Source: Acheta domesticus
Taxonomy: Eukaryota > Arthropoda > Insecta > Orthoptera > Gryllidae
Reading direction: 5' to 3'
Assembly: GCA_031308135.1 (NCBI GenBank)
Contig: JAHLJT010008756.1
Location: forward strand, 79,686,130-79,750,129
Length of the DNA stretch: 64,000 nt
Shown here: in pieces, positions 1-13,401 of the stretch
Layout of the letters: every line of letters begins with the position of its first letter
Position numbering within the stretch: position 1 is the first letter of the stretch
Translations under genes and position numbers: made by a program
The notes under the pieces: generated by a model
Databases searched by the model: none
The model's input: the letters and a program-made list of their open reading frames with translations, nothing else
Told to the model about the DNA's origin: nothing

Positions 1-440
1 AAACTAGAAGTCCATTTAGAGATAACTAGAAATGAATTAGATCTAGGATATCATCCTCTAATTCTAATAGTAATTCTAATTGTAAATGATTGTTATTGTT
101 CTAATTCTAATTGTTGTCATGTTTGCCACCGAGCTTTAGCTCAAAGCGAACTAATAAATCTATCTATCTAAGAGAGCAACCCGGCCGCTAGATTTCTCCT
201 TCCTTCGAACTCGAACCTAGGATCTCCCAGTCAGAGGCCTTGAACCTCCTCCCCTCCCGCCCCGCGATGATGAATGAACACTGCCCGATCTGCAATTTAA
301 CAAGCACTACACTTACGCAACTATTGATTATAGCAGTTGACACGCAGGGAACCAAAATAATGAATCAATTTACCCAATCAGCTCTTCTCCTTGATAACTC
401 TCAGAGCATCATATTCTGGCTAGTCAGCTGAAGCCTCCTG
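1..440. other. Non-coding stretch with one SINE scrap
   Basis: Apart from the SINE-A head fragment at 178-245 this is AT-rich sequence with no supportable exon. Short open frames here have no recognisable domain and no splice context. Confidence 0.5.
178..245 (-). repeat. SINE-A head fragment (truncated)
   Basis: The segment matches the tRNA-related head of the SINE-A family, read on the minus strand. It carries the CCGGCCGCTAGA...TCTCC block followed by AACCTAGGATCTCCCAGTCAG, the reverse complement of the box B region, as in the longer copy at 28010-28312. Only about 70 bp remain, so it is a relic. Confidence 0.6.
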
Positions 441-444
441 CCTC

Positions 445-532
<88 letters not shown>
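441..532. repeat. Compound microsatellite (CT)n(TG)n(TA)n
   Basis: An uninterrupted pyrimidine CT run changes to TG at about 487 and then to a perfect TA run ending near 532. The open frames crossing it encode only Arg-Glu or Ile-Tyr dipeptide runs and are not genes. Confidence 0.95.
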
Positions 533-535
<3 letters not shown>

Positions 536-1035
536 AGCTAAACTCTGACACCCTGAGACCAATCTCCGTGAAAGTTGACACATCTTCATGTTTTTTCTCT
601 GCTGTTAAATGTGATTTAACTCCACTACATAACAAAACTAAATATTTACGTCAAATGCATCCCGCAACATTCAGCAGGATTTTGAATCTATACCGTTAAA
701 TAATTCCTAAACGATGCGTTCTATGGCCTTAAAAACTAAAATTTTGAGAACCTTCAAACAAACGTTTCTCACATCGTAATCTACAGGATGAAACCTTCTT
801 CAATATTCTATTACATTTTTGCTGGTTTGGCGCTTCCCGATATTACCTCACTTGCTCAGAGATGTGCAGAATCTGCAATTAAATGTGAATGAAAACGACT
901 GAGAGCTGCAGAGACAGACAGACAGGGACCGGGTGAGGGAGGGAGGGAGAGACAGTGAGAGGGTGATGGGAGGGGAAAGAGGGAGATAAAAGGCAGAACA
1001 ACGTCTGCCAGATTTTCCTAGTATCGTCTAAGTTT
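533..1035. other. Non-coding, becoming purine-rich
   Basis: No exon seen. From about 893 the + strand becomes strongly purine-rich (GAGAG/GACAG/GGGAG words) and leads into the CpG-rich island. Confidence 0.5.
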
Positions 1036-1290
1036 CCATCCCCTGCCGAACTGCGCCCGGGCGATGTCCGCCACCGCTGCCAGGGCGCGTGCTCGCGGCC
1101 GGCGCCAGTAATTACGAACTTTTTGCCGCGCAGCGCCCGGAACGAGCGAAAACAAGGGCAGGAGCGGCCCGCCCGCCCACCGCGGTTTCAATTTAAATGC
1201 TAATAATAGATTTAAAAGTGCACGCGCGCTGCCCGCCGACCGCTTGCACTGAGAGCTATGTAATAGCGCACGGTCGAGGCGGAAATGGCA
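1036..1290. promoter_or_regulatory. CpG-rich island, possible regulatory element
   Basis: This stretch is dense in CpG and GCGC words (CGCGGCCGGCGCC, GCCGCGCAGCGCCCGG, GCACGCGCGCTGCCC) inside AT-rich DNA. Its centre keeps an AT-rich core with TAAT-type sites near 1190-1215. No tRNA or SINE signature, inverted repeat or splice-bounded frame was seen. The minus-strand open frame over it (1018-1326) has no recognisable domain. A promoter or conserved non-coding element is possible but unproven. It lies 2.2 kb upstream of the ARMT1-like start codon. Confidence 0.35.
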
Positions 1291-1798
1291 GCATCCGATG
1301 ATGAGCATGAGAGAGGGGGACGGCAAAACGGGAAAAAAGAATGAACAGTGAAAGAGGATGAGATGGAGATAGGAAATGTGGAAGGGTAATGCTTTAGGTT
1401 GAAAGAGAGATGGAAGGGAAATGAGAAAGGGAAAAATTGATAAACAGCGAGAAATCAGTTAGGTATAAAAATATATAGTCAGAAAAGAACGGACAGAGGG
1501 ATGGAGTAAGGGAAATCGAGAGATCAGCAAAGGAAAGGAGAGTATGAAGAAATCAGAAAATGACGTGGACTCAGAGATGAATAGAGGAAAAGAGGTGGAC
1601 CGAAGTAGCGACAGCAAGTGTTAATCGTAAATATGTAGGCAGACAGAACTCGAAAGAGATAGGTATGTTCTTTGTAATCCTGAGTACGTTCGTTAAAGCG
1701 CCAACCAGCATATTTAATTACATTATTAAATGTTAATAATATAATTAAGGTTTAATGTAATATATTTAAGGTTTAATCAATAGAAATACCTCTAAAAG

Positions 1799-1844
<46 letters not shown>

Positions 1845-3509
1845 GTAATTTCATCCAGCTACTATATGAAAGTCACAAGTTGCTGTAATAGCTCCTTTTT
1901 TATTGTTCACTGTGATACATACGTGTTTTACGAGGAAGGGAATAGGTAATCTAAAACCTGAACGAAAACGAAACATATGAAACAGAATATTTGTTTGAAC
2001 ATTTGAAATAAAATATATTCCTCAAACAAAAATGTTCACTGCATTTAAAGATTCTACATCAAATTTGATTGGGACCTACTACCTTGCAAACTTACATTTC
2101 TCTTTATAATTGACTCAATCGACCTAGCTTTCTAAGTATTCACCATTCACATCTTCCCGTAATAATAGAAAATGTATGCTGACTGACCTGTATTTGTAGG
2201 GGGAACTAATGAATAGTTTACGCGTCTGAAAGCACAAAAATATAATCAATGAACCTAGCTATGTAACTACATATAAAATCACTTTGAATCCTAGGTATTT
2301 CATATTCATGTTATTATTATTATTAAATAGATTAGCTTTCATAGAAAGCACTTTGACGACATTCAGTAAACAATAAGTACAACTATAAAATCACATATTA
2401 CAATTAGTCAAAGTCTTTTTAAAAGATAGATGTTGAAAATAAGGAAATAGTTCTCAGAAACCGACAATGTAAACAGTGCGCAGTAAGAAGGGGGGAGCAA
2501 CAAAATGAGAAGCAACAAAGGCTGCACGTCTCCGGGCGCCAGCCAGGGTTACTTCCACCGAGTATCCGACTGTGGAGGCAGGCCCGCTTAGAGGGTTGCC
2601 ATTATGGGGGTCCCCTAAGCAAAAGGGGGCTAGAGACTACATAAAATGGCAACTAAATAACACATCTCCCACAGAAATGCTCGAATTCAAATTACTTTTA
2701 AGTAATTTCTCTTCAACAGGTATGTTCGGAATACCTACACACACGGGGAATAATTGAAACATGTTTTCGCTATACAAATATCATGAAATATCTCATATCT
2801 TCTATAAAATATCAATTTCTAGTTACTTTTTTTGCTCGAACAGATCTCGTATGCTTCTTAATACGCAGAAAATTCTTACATATTCGTTAACCACATACAA
2901 TAAAAATCAACAGTGTTTTTAAAGAAATATATACTAAAATACAGCAAAATAAATCGATTTGCTTGGAAAATGTAGACAGCTGGTAACTTTACTCCCTCTC
3001 GATAACATACGAAACTATGCCTTTTAGACTGAAATCAATTCTGAGTTATTTCGAAGAGCCACCAACAATATTCTTTAAGTCACTAAAATACGTTTAAGAA
3101 ATGTTGCAATATTTTCAGTATCATTGAACAAAGTCGCTAGTGAACAACAGAATTTCATCTCTTTAACATCTTTTGAGTGTTAATTATAGTCGGAAGCAGC
3201 CATAAATGTATAACCGTTAATTATAAAAGATGAAAGCTTTCTCAGAAATTTTGAAATTTCATGCCATAGTTTCCGACAGCATTTCAATAGGTCATTAAAC
3301 AGTTATTGAAATGTATAAACAAAAATAAAATACAAAATTTATATTTTTACAGCAAAATAAAACATGTTCACGGGTACCAGAAGCAAAAGGGTCTAAGATC
3401 AAAAAAGAGTTTCCAGCACGACCGGTTTTCCTTTTTCCAATCTTCCATCACCCTAAGTCAAAATATAGAGGCAGTGTATTCCACCTGAAGTAAAACATAA
3501 ACCGCAACC
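1291..3509. other. Non-coding, purine-rich then AT-rich
   Basis: Up to about 1670 the + strand remains GA-rich. A perfect (TAA)n microsatellite lies at 1801-1843. The remainder has no exon I can support. A pyrimidine-plus-ACAG acceptor-like site at 3338-3352 could end a 5' UTR intron of the ARMT1-like gene, but no transcript evidence is available. Confidence 0.45.
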
Positions 3510-3698
3510 ATGGGGTCGAAGCAACAAGGCTGGTGGTCCAGCGTCAAGGAAGTGGAGCTTCGCAACCAACGATTTGTCGTCGATCAGGCTCCGCCATTCA
3601 ACACGCCTATGATGGCAAAATGGAAGCAGACATATGCGTATGTGACTGTGCTGATGCGGATGGCAGTCATCTTAGACATGACTCTAGATCAGTTCAAG
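3510..3698 (+). CDS. ARMT1: ARMT1-like exon 1 (residues 1-63)
   Basis: Begins at CAACC-ATG and ends TTCAAG|GTGAGT, phase 0. It encodes the family N-terminal helix (P-x-F-N-T-P-M ... YAYVTVLMRMAVILD). This matches the usual ARMT1 start rather than a novel leader, so the extra length of the protein lies downstream. Confidence 0.85.
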
Positions 3699-6600
3699 GT
3701 GAGTGTTCTTGATTGACTCAGTTGTGTTTCCGGGCGCGTCAACTACTATGGTCATTACAACCGTACCAGTACTGCATGTTTTTCACGAGAGGTGGCGGTG
3801 ATCTTTCCCCCTTGGATGGCGAGATCCGACATCGACCTTTAAGTTGGGTTGTGGGGTTGTCCCATTCACAAATCTCCCACGAGCAGGGCCCCGCTCCAGC
3901 CGGATCAAGGTCGTTGCTCCTGAATAGTCAATCAACATGCGTGGTAGTCTAGTGTACGCAGTGTATGTGTATGTATAAGAGGAGAGCAGAGGACATGGAT
4001 TGACATGAAAAAAAGATTGCGCGCGGTTCGAGGCCGTATTTGTTAGGATACCGCTTCGGTATTTGTCGTCAGGTGTTGACCGGAGAAACCACGAAAAACG
4101 TCCGATCAGAATACCAGCCGCTAGAATTCTGCTCCAGACATGGGCAGATTTTAGGCTGTAGCGGCTCGGGAACCCTCGATGTAAGATAAACAGTTTAGAG
4201 AAGGTGACGGATCCATAGGGGATAGCAAGCAATGACCCTGGTTCTGACTTCTTTGGTAATTTTACTGAATTGATTGATGACAATTTTCACTTATTGGTTG
4301 CATGATTTCATTCCCAAAGCATTCCCAATTGGCGAGTGGACATTACTTGAAGAAAAAATGTACATTCTAAAAACGAATAATTTTTTCTTGAACACATGTA
4401 TGTGAAGAGTTCAAACTAACTGGCTTTCTCCTGATCTATTCTTTCTGAACGCGCTGTTGTAGAACGGTCTTTTAACATTTTCTTGCCAACATGATATAGT
4501 CACGGTAGTAGTAGGTTGGTCCAAAATTTATCTACAATAAATCGAGAAAAGTACTAGAGTTCACATGTATTATTAGTCGCAATGTTATCGTAAAAATTGA
4601 TAGATATTGAAAATGGTAAGATATTTTCATTTTTGTATAATTCGTGTGTTATTTTCTTAATTAAACGAATGAAAATATGTAAATAATGAAGCCATTTAAC
4701 GTTTAAAAATATAATGTCATTTAAATTTTCAGACATAATTTTACCAGAAATTCGTCAAAAATGACGGCAGAAAGTCAAATTTCTATAATAGTAATTCATT
4801 ACAATGATTTGAGTGAAATCACAATTTAATTTCCTTAATGCTAAAATCAAGTTTGTTTTCATTTCAGAATTTCCTTTATCACCAGAAATATGTACTCAAA
4901 TTGAAGTCCACGGTCCTCGGTGTTATGTCTCTGTCTCAATTCTCCCACAGTTTATCAAAAATGTGTAAACAAAAGTATTCTTATGACTGACTGTAGTTTA
5001 TTTAAAAAGGTCGCGACGCAATTTAAAAATCTGGGAGACCGTCATGCAAGAAATAGGTAATAGTATTTCTTTTGGTCCCGAGCCGACTTACAAAATTGAG
5101 AGAGCCGCCAAACAAAATCAATTTAGAAAAGGTACTTGGGGTTGCTGAAATTGCAAATTGTGTCCATGATTATCTAACCTCAAACTGAATAAATCTGCAA
5201 AACCGTAGGTAAATATAGGAAAGCAAATTGCGCACCGCGAAAACTATTCTTAATTATATTCACCGTCTTTCTTCACAATCGCGTAAATTTCAGTGACATT
5301 TCCGGGATTAGTCAGTACCAAACGGTTCTGATAACGGAAAAGATGTAGTTTCTTTCCTCAAATCAGTTACAGTTGTTTCATCAGCCGTAGCAGGTTACAA
5401 AAGCATGACAAAATTTCATTGCCTGCACTGTTTATACCATGATCTTTGCCGTCCGTCAGCAACATACTCTTCTTGACCTCCCATCGTTTTACAATGTGTA
5501 TAAGAAGCTCCTGGAACAAAATGACATCTCAGAGACACAGTATTTATGTTTGATCAAAAGATTGGTTCCTCCGGGGATTCTGTGGGAAGGTTATGATTTT
5601 TTCTTCATTTTAACAAGGTTAAGATTTCCTTCTTCTTTTGTAACTTGAAATATATGAAAGCATGTATTATGTCATGCGCTGCAAGATTTACTAGATCTGG
5701 CACCTTGCAAGCTTCTTTTTTCTTGGGAAGAGCGATTCTTTTGCTTTTTGTCTACGTGACGGTATGATGTAGCAGATCGCGTGTTTTCAAGGTATGTATA
5801 ATGGCTTCCACATAACTCGTGGGTTGACATATAGTATGTGCATAATTGGACACGACATTACAAACAAAGCAACAGACCTCTTTGTTGTACTTACCTCGGC
5901 TTCCGCCTCCATCCCGGAACTGCTTGAGGGAATATCTTCAGGATGGTTCTGTCGTATAGTTACCTGTCGAGTCTTTGCCTTCTCTATTTTTCCTGCATAA
6001 TTACTTTTGGCAAATTTTGGACACTATTCCAAGTCTTTGGTGGTTAAAGCATCGTATCTACTAGATTTTCCACTGCAAGTGTTTTGTCTAATTGGGTATA
6101 AGTTTCTTGCCTTAGTCTTTTCCAACGCGGAAAATGCAAAAATGTATGCTCAGCTGTGTCAGTTTGCTCATAGTATGTGCATCGTTTGTCCTCAGTTTTT
6201 CCTATTCTTTTCGCGTAGTGGTTGTTTTGTCTTTGTTGTACTTGGTCAACAAGGGTACAGTGTGTGTTAGTTATATGGTTCCACGACACGTATGTAGATC
6301 AAGAAACAATTTTCAAAAATAACGTATTCCATGTTGATAAAGTCTAAACAAATTTCATGTTGTAGCGGAACTCCCATGAAGTTTTTTACGATTTTCTCAT
6401 TTTTTCATCAACGGTGAACCTAAATCTATGGATTGATTTATGAGTAAGTATAATCTCTTTTTAAAGATTTAAACTTGGCAAGCAGTGGTATGTAAAAATG
6501 CACGCATAAACACGAATTACATTGAATTAAAGTGAATCAAATAATAATTGTGAGTTAAATTAATTTTTGAAATTATGAAACATTTCCTAGCCTTTTAAAA

Positions 6601-9600
6601 AACGAACAAATTTGTAACATGCATTATTGGCAACAGAGTGATGCCAAATGTAAATGTTAAATGCAAAATAAAAACAAAAGTTTTAAGGATAGGAGGGGTG
6701 GCAGAGAAATCAAAAATGGCTAATAAATGACGTCCCGTGCGTGATGCCAAATTTGTTATCTAAAAGTTTTCGTTATATACAACAAAAGAAATGTTGAACA
6801 TTTTAAAAACATTAACATTAAATAGAGTGATATTGAAACATTCATTATGCTAATTCTGTCCTGTCCTATGGCTCGACAGCTCGCTACGGGCCTTGGCTGA
6901 CCAGCGGTGACCCAGCCTCTCGGTCATGGGATAAGGGGTTCGTGTGGTTACACGAAGACATCCCTTCATCGTATATATTGAACTTCAAAAACTTAGGGTG
7001 GGCTTTCTCATCGTCAAACAACAATAGATACTGGGACATGTGTAAGGAAATCGCACAGTTCTAGTTTCTCCGGTCGGAAATCGAACCCAGAGTTTCGCCG
7101 AAAGCGAACACGCTAACCAACGAGCCACTTAGTCGGGCATTATGCTAATTCTATTAATAATAAGTTTCATATGTAATGAAGAATACGATGTTAATTTCAG
7201 ATGGACATGGAAGCCGTGCTAGAAGAAGAGATGTTAGCAGCTCAGGAAGAGGCTGCCAAAAAGAAATGTACCGAAAGCAGCGAGCACAGCGGCCAATCCT
7301 CTGCGGACCATAGCGCCCAGCACTCCGCCGACAAACCCAAGAAGGGGCGGAACCCCATCTGCGACGCCCTTAGGTTCAAGTGTCCCGGCCCCCTTAAACA
7401 CGACGACGTTGCTAGTGTACAACTCGAAGACCTAGATGCACCTCCATACATTCCCCCGCCGGAGAAGGTCTGCCCATTCAAGAAGCAAATTCGATGGAAT
7501 TGCGTCCCTCCGCCAATGAGCATGGACGAAATAGACATGGCAGTCGGCAACAGCCTAGAAATAGAAATGCAAAAGGACGTCAACACTATGAAGACCGAGT
7601 GGACTCCAAAGTACTGCTATGGAACTAGGAAACTGGAAAAGGAATCGTACGACTGCTTTTTCGGCCAGCTGAAAATCGCTAAAAGGAAGGAAAGGGAGGA
7701 AGCTAAAGGTCCAGCAGACTGTCACGAAACAAAATGTCCACATCAGGGCAAAGGACCTCACGCCGATGCTAAGTGTACTGATAAAAAGTGTCCGATGCAT
7801 ACCAAGCAAAAATCAGCTGATAGTCGACAATCCGAAGAGGTAGGTGCAATCGATCTTATAATCGGGTCATTCTTCGTCAAGTGGTCTAATTTTGGGAAAA
7901 AGCCACGCGCGACCATCTCGGATTGTGATAACAGTTTGTCAAATTTCACATGACTAAAAAAACCTTTGTGATGACGTAGCTTCAGATATGAAATAGGTTT
8001 TTGAGATAAAGTACTTGGTTTGACCCCATCCAGCATTGTTATACAGTACAACTATAATATTTTCGCAACTTTGGATTGTTTCTTTCTTCGCTATTGCGTC
8101 TGCGTCGTGCTCTTCGCGATGACATAAACTTGCGAATAACTTCACTACTTGCACTTATGCGAGTTGGAACGAAACTTAAGAATTCTGTGTTACCCGATAG
8201 TTCATTGAATTTCTTTTGGATGTATTGCGATATTCACAAAATTACTACGATTCATGACATATAAATAGTGGAAGAGCACGAACATTTTATCCCCTAACAT
8301 CATTTTATTCATTGAAAACAGGATTGGAATTCTGATTCTAGCTCCTTTTTACTTGTTTATTTAACTATTAGAAAATGTGACGTCGCCTCATCTTAGGCGC
8401 TTATGAAGGGATGATGTAATTTTTTGTGATGATGTATTAACAAGAGCTATTCTGGTGTGTTTAGGATGACATACCACCATGTGATCCTCGACGGAAACAA
8501 AAACCGAAAGATGTGGAGTGGGTGATTTTCGAAAAGAAGGTACCATAATTTAATCAGCATTCTTGTTTATTGAGCAGTGTGTACACAACATAGTTTAAAA
8601 CATCTAGTTGTGACCATTTCCATATCACCGTGAAATTAAGTTGGTTAGAAATATTCACACATGTGCACGTACCAAATAGTGCTTGAAAAAGAACCTCGAA
8701 TTATGGATTAATTAACAGTGCTCGATTTTATGAAATGATTTCATAATAATATTTAGTCTATAGCGTACGGAAGTGGAAATATATACATGCTTTATCTTGT
8801 TTCAGAACTATTTATTTCTTTGTCATATTTTTATAAGGATGTCTTTATGTTGATTAATTCAAAAGTTTATTTATCAAAGCATTTCTATTAAAAACTATAT
8901 TTGTAGATAAAAATTAAATTGTGGAAGACGATATTCAGTAACATCAGAAACTGATAAACATAGGCCCAACCTTTATAATTTAGACATCTAATAATCATGC
9001 CATCTCGTTTACGTTCCATTGCTATGTAATGAAAGTTATTATATTACCAAAGCCGTTTTTTATTTGCAAAAACTGAAAATTTTGAAACGGAAATATAATT
9101 GTATCTAACCCCTAGCACACTATGTTTTCCTTGAAACGTGGACGAGTACATTTCCCTTAGCTTACATGTACATTAGTATACATACGTATTGAAGAATTAT
9201 AGAAAGTAAAGAAATATATTTTCTCTTTCTAGCCTGAACAATCCGAGGAGAGTTTGGTAGACGTAGATGACCCTCGATTCGATGAATGGTGCCGTGTTGA
9301 AAAGTCTCTAATGCAGGTACAGTGCTTAGTAGAACATTCCGATGCACAAGCTAAATATACTATTTTATCCATCATGTTGTTCATGGGTTTTGGTTCGTAA
9401 ATTAAAACAATATTATCTCAGTTTGTCGACGTTTCGGTATGTTATTTCTCCATCGTCAGGGCTAAATACATCAACACAGTTAGAACAACGTATAACACAT
9501 TAAATATTACCACGTTTAATGGAAGCACATACTACCCACAACGAAAATACTCTTTTTCTCTTACACTCCTATATATCAATATCTTTTAAACAGTCCCGTA

Positions 9601-12600
9601 CCAATGTCATTCGGGTATCCAGAGAACTCCAAGTATGATTCATCTACTGACACCAGAATGAATTGCAATATAACTAAATGATTTTTTTATATTTAATAAT
9701 AAATACCAGAAGTGTTTAACGATATATTACAATCATTTTGTGAAAGTGTGTTCAAATATTTCAGTCCCATCTTCGGGGACACAGAAAATCACGTCCTTTT
9801 TTAGAAGAACTGGTAAACATTTCCAATCTTACTCCAATCTCACAACTGCCGTCTGTATTGATAGATACTAAAAATAAGATAGCATCGTGATTATGAGCAG
9901 GACTAGCTGTAAGAAAATGTATGCATAGCGACGATCGTTTTGAATTATTTTGTAAAAACGATAAGCATTGACAGACAAAAGTGACATGATGATTAAGGTA
10001 TATTATAACCCAAATATGCAAAAATGTGAAATATTGCTTAATGATTTTTTGTCGTTTATTTATTGAATAAATAGGTGTACAATGTGAACAAAAACATTAA
10101 GAAAAAAAATTGAATTTTTTTTCGGGAGATAACGAAATTTTTTGTACAGAAATAAACCTTGAGCATAAACATCATAACTTTTGAACTACTATCTCTATTA
10201 CTTTATTTCCTTTTTGTGTGATAACAAATGATTTGAACTAGTGCCTGAACCAAAATAATATTTGTGCCATTAGTATTTACATATTTAAAGCATTTTCTTC
10301 TATCAGAAATTTAAAAAATCAAAAAAATATTTTTTGAATTAAATTTTCTTTATGAAATAATTGGTTCAGATGTTTCGTTTTGGTTCATGCACTAGCTACA
10401 TGTTTCTAAATTATAACAAAAAATCAATCACAGTGATGTCATACATAGAACCGGAGATATGATGTTTGAGGTTTTCAAAGACAGCCATTTTTATGTCTAA
10501 ATCTTCTGTTATTTTCTATCTTCCTATAAAATATCTTCTTCTATTCTTATTTTCTGGTGTTGTCTGTTTTTGGGTTTGACTTTTTTAGGAAAACCATACT
10601 CTCTTTCGAAGAAGGGGGCGTGATTCTCCTAACGCAAGTCTGAATAAATATTCAAATAAAAACAAAATGAATAATAGGAAATGATAGAATAAAACGGGTT
10701 TCGCCATGTTAAAGAGAACGCATGAAAGGTTTTGATTCTGTTGAAAGTATAAAACGTATTTTCTGCGGTTTTTTCTTATTTTTTGAGGTATTATATACCT
10801 TAAGAGAGGTGATAACATTAAAATTCCTAAAAAATAAAACAGAAACTCTTTACCTAAAGTAAGAAAGAAAGAAGAACTGTATTGGGTCCATCATGGATCC
10901 TCTTTTTGTTTTGAGACTGTTAGAGGATTCCTAGAAGATCATACCAAAAAAGTTATATTCAGTTGCGTATTACATAAATACATAAATGCATAAATACATG
11001 ACACAATAAACACTTGTTCTTTCTGACATTGTCTTATCTATTTGTGTCACGTTATATAATTAACACTTAAAATATAAGGTATGACAAATAAATACTTCGT
11101 ATAACATTAAATAGTGTTAACTGTATTATCATCACATACTGCCTCGCAGCTCAAGGATGAAGTGGAGACGAACGCATGGTGGCAAAAGTTACACGACGAT
11201 CTGCCGGATGTGGAGGAGTGGAACAAGTTTCTCAAGGAGCGCTCCCGTCAAGACAACGTCCCTAAACTACGGTGGATCTCTGTCGTCTGGGTTTACGCAG
11301 AGTGCTACCTGTTCCGGCGAATCCACCAAATATTCCGCTTAACTCAATCTCTCAAGTAGGTGTTCGATGGGGGTGTAAGCGGTTTTATCTATGATGATGA
11401 TGAAGGTTCACAAGGTACTACAAATTTTACAAAAATAACTCAGGAGCCCCTCTACCTGCAAATCCATAGTGTTACATGAATTTGAAATATTGAGGCAAAT
11501 TATCTTTTCCCTGGAAGTTGAATTTTCTATGTTCACTATAACCGATGTTGAGAGTTCACTACAATCAAATTCCTAGTGCTTAAATGCCACACACGTGGAT
11601 TAGACTCAAAGTATTGAGTTCATTATAACCAAAAGCTTCACTACATATGAGTTCACTATTATCGATGTCGACTGTAATTGATTCAATTTAACGAATTTGA
11701 ATTGGATTAACTCTGTTTGGTTACCTTCATTTCAATCATATGATTATTTATCATACTCTTAACTGATTTCCCTCTTTCTAGATGAATAATAAAAATGTGA
11801 CTTAATATGGCATAATTCTCAACATTTTGCATGAATTATCAACTGCTTTCGTTGGCTTCATGTCGTCTTAATCAGTTTGATTGCCTCAGGCACAACAATT
11901 CCATTTTCAAGAGACGGCAAATCTAGCGACGTCTTAGATGATAGCAAAGCCGTCAAAACCTGTTCATTATTCAAATAAAAAAGTTGATAATTCATTTCGA
12001 GTACTACGAGTGTATAAAAGCCTGTAACACATCATCAGACCAATTTGCTAAAGCCATCATCATGACTGATGTTTCACAAATTTGGAACCCGAAATAATGT
12101 CTTGTTAAATAGCTAAACTGCATTATAATTTTAAGTTTCCAGTCTATAAATTTGTTCAGTTGTCAATACATATTAAGTACTAAATAAGCATTTAGCGAAA
12201 TTGTATTTTCCTATTTTTGAAATGTGTATTACTTTTTGTTATGGTTACATTTTGTATTACATTATACATTGAAAGTAATTTTTTTTGTTACAGGACTTAT
12301 GATCCATTCCACAGGATGAAAATTAAAAGTTTGCTCCAAATGCTAGATGGCATGCATGTGGTCGCATGCGACTTCTATAGAGTGATCGATCCTCAGAATA
12401 ATCCAACGATAAAAAACAGGGACGCTTCAGAGTACCTCAGAATGTTCCTCTCCTTGTCCTTGTGGGGTAACAGAACCGATCTTCTGAAGGGTGGACCTAC
12501 AGTAAGAACATACTTTTAACACTTCATTTGATTTACGTCTCACATTTCTTCGATTTACGAATAATACCTTCCCTGGAACCCGTTCTGCATTACTTGCATA

Positions 12601-13343
12601 AAATCTTCTGCAGTTTTCTCTTTAATGTTATGTCTCTAAACCCATCTTAAAATAGCTGCTGCCATTTAATATAAGAAACCGATAGACAAACTTACTACAA
12701 CAGCGCTGTAACCTGAGCTTCATTCATGATGCAATACTACTAACCTAACCTAACCTAACCTAACCAAGGAGGAAGAGGAACGTTTTGAATACATGAGTTT
12801 GGATATCCAGATCAGCCGAATATATGGCGTAAAAGCACATGTCGTCCCGACAGCTATCGAAGCTCTGAAATTTGCTTCGCAAAATTTCTGTAAGAACTTG
12901 GCTAAATTAATTTATTCACGCTTCAAAGACTCTAGACCCACCCACCCACCCACCCACAATGATATGGCCAGTATCATGCCATCTATATCCAGTCTGGGCC
13001 ACAGCATCCAAAACCAATATTTGCAAAATTAAAACGTTCAAAAATAAATTCCTAAGAATAATCACATAAGCACCCTTGTTTATCCCAAACTTCCAAATCT
13101 ATCAAGAATTCAGTTTCATCTCCATAAAAGAACATTTCTACCTTCTATCCGCAAAATTCTGCAACAAAATTGATCGGATACCATCAGCTAACCACTTTAA
13201 ACTCCGTAAACCTTCGTAGGAAACGTTTGAAAAGAAAACTGCCCTGGAATATTTTGACCCTTCATAGTAGTAGTAGTAGTAGTAGCAGACTACAAACGAT
13301 TAGACTTTTCATATAATGTAATGTGCTCAAATGAAATAACCAC

Positions 13344-13401
<58 letters not shown>

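Noticed and set aside
401..635. Minus-strand frames over the CT/TG/TA microsatellite
   Set aside because: The translation is only Arg-Glu and Ile-Tyr dipeptide runs produced by simple repeats.
3783..4283. 166-codon minus-strand frame
   Set aside because: It lies mostly on a SINE-A copy in intron 1 and has no domain.
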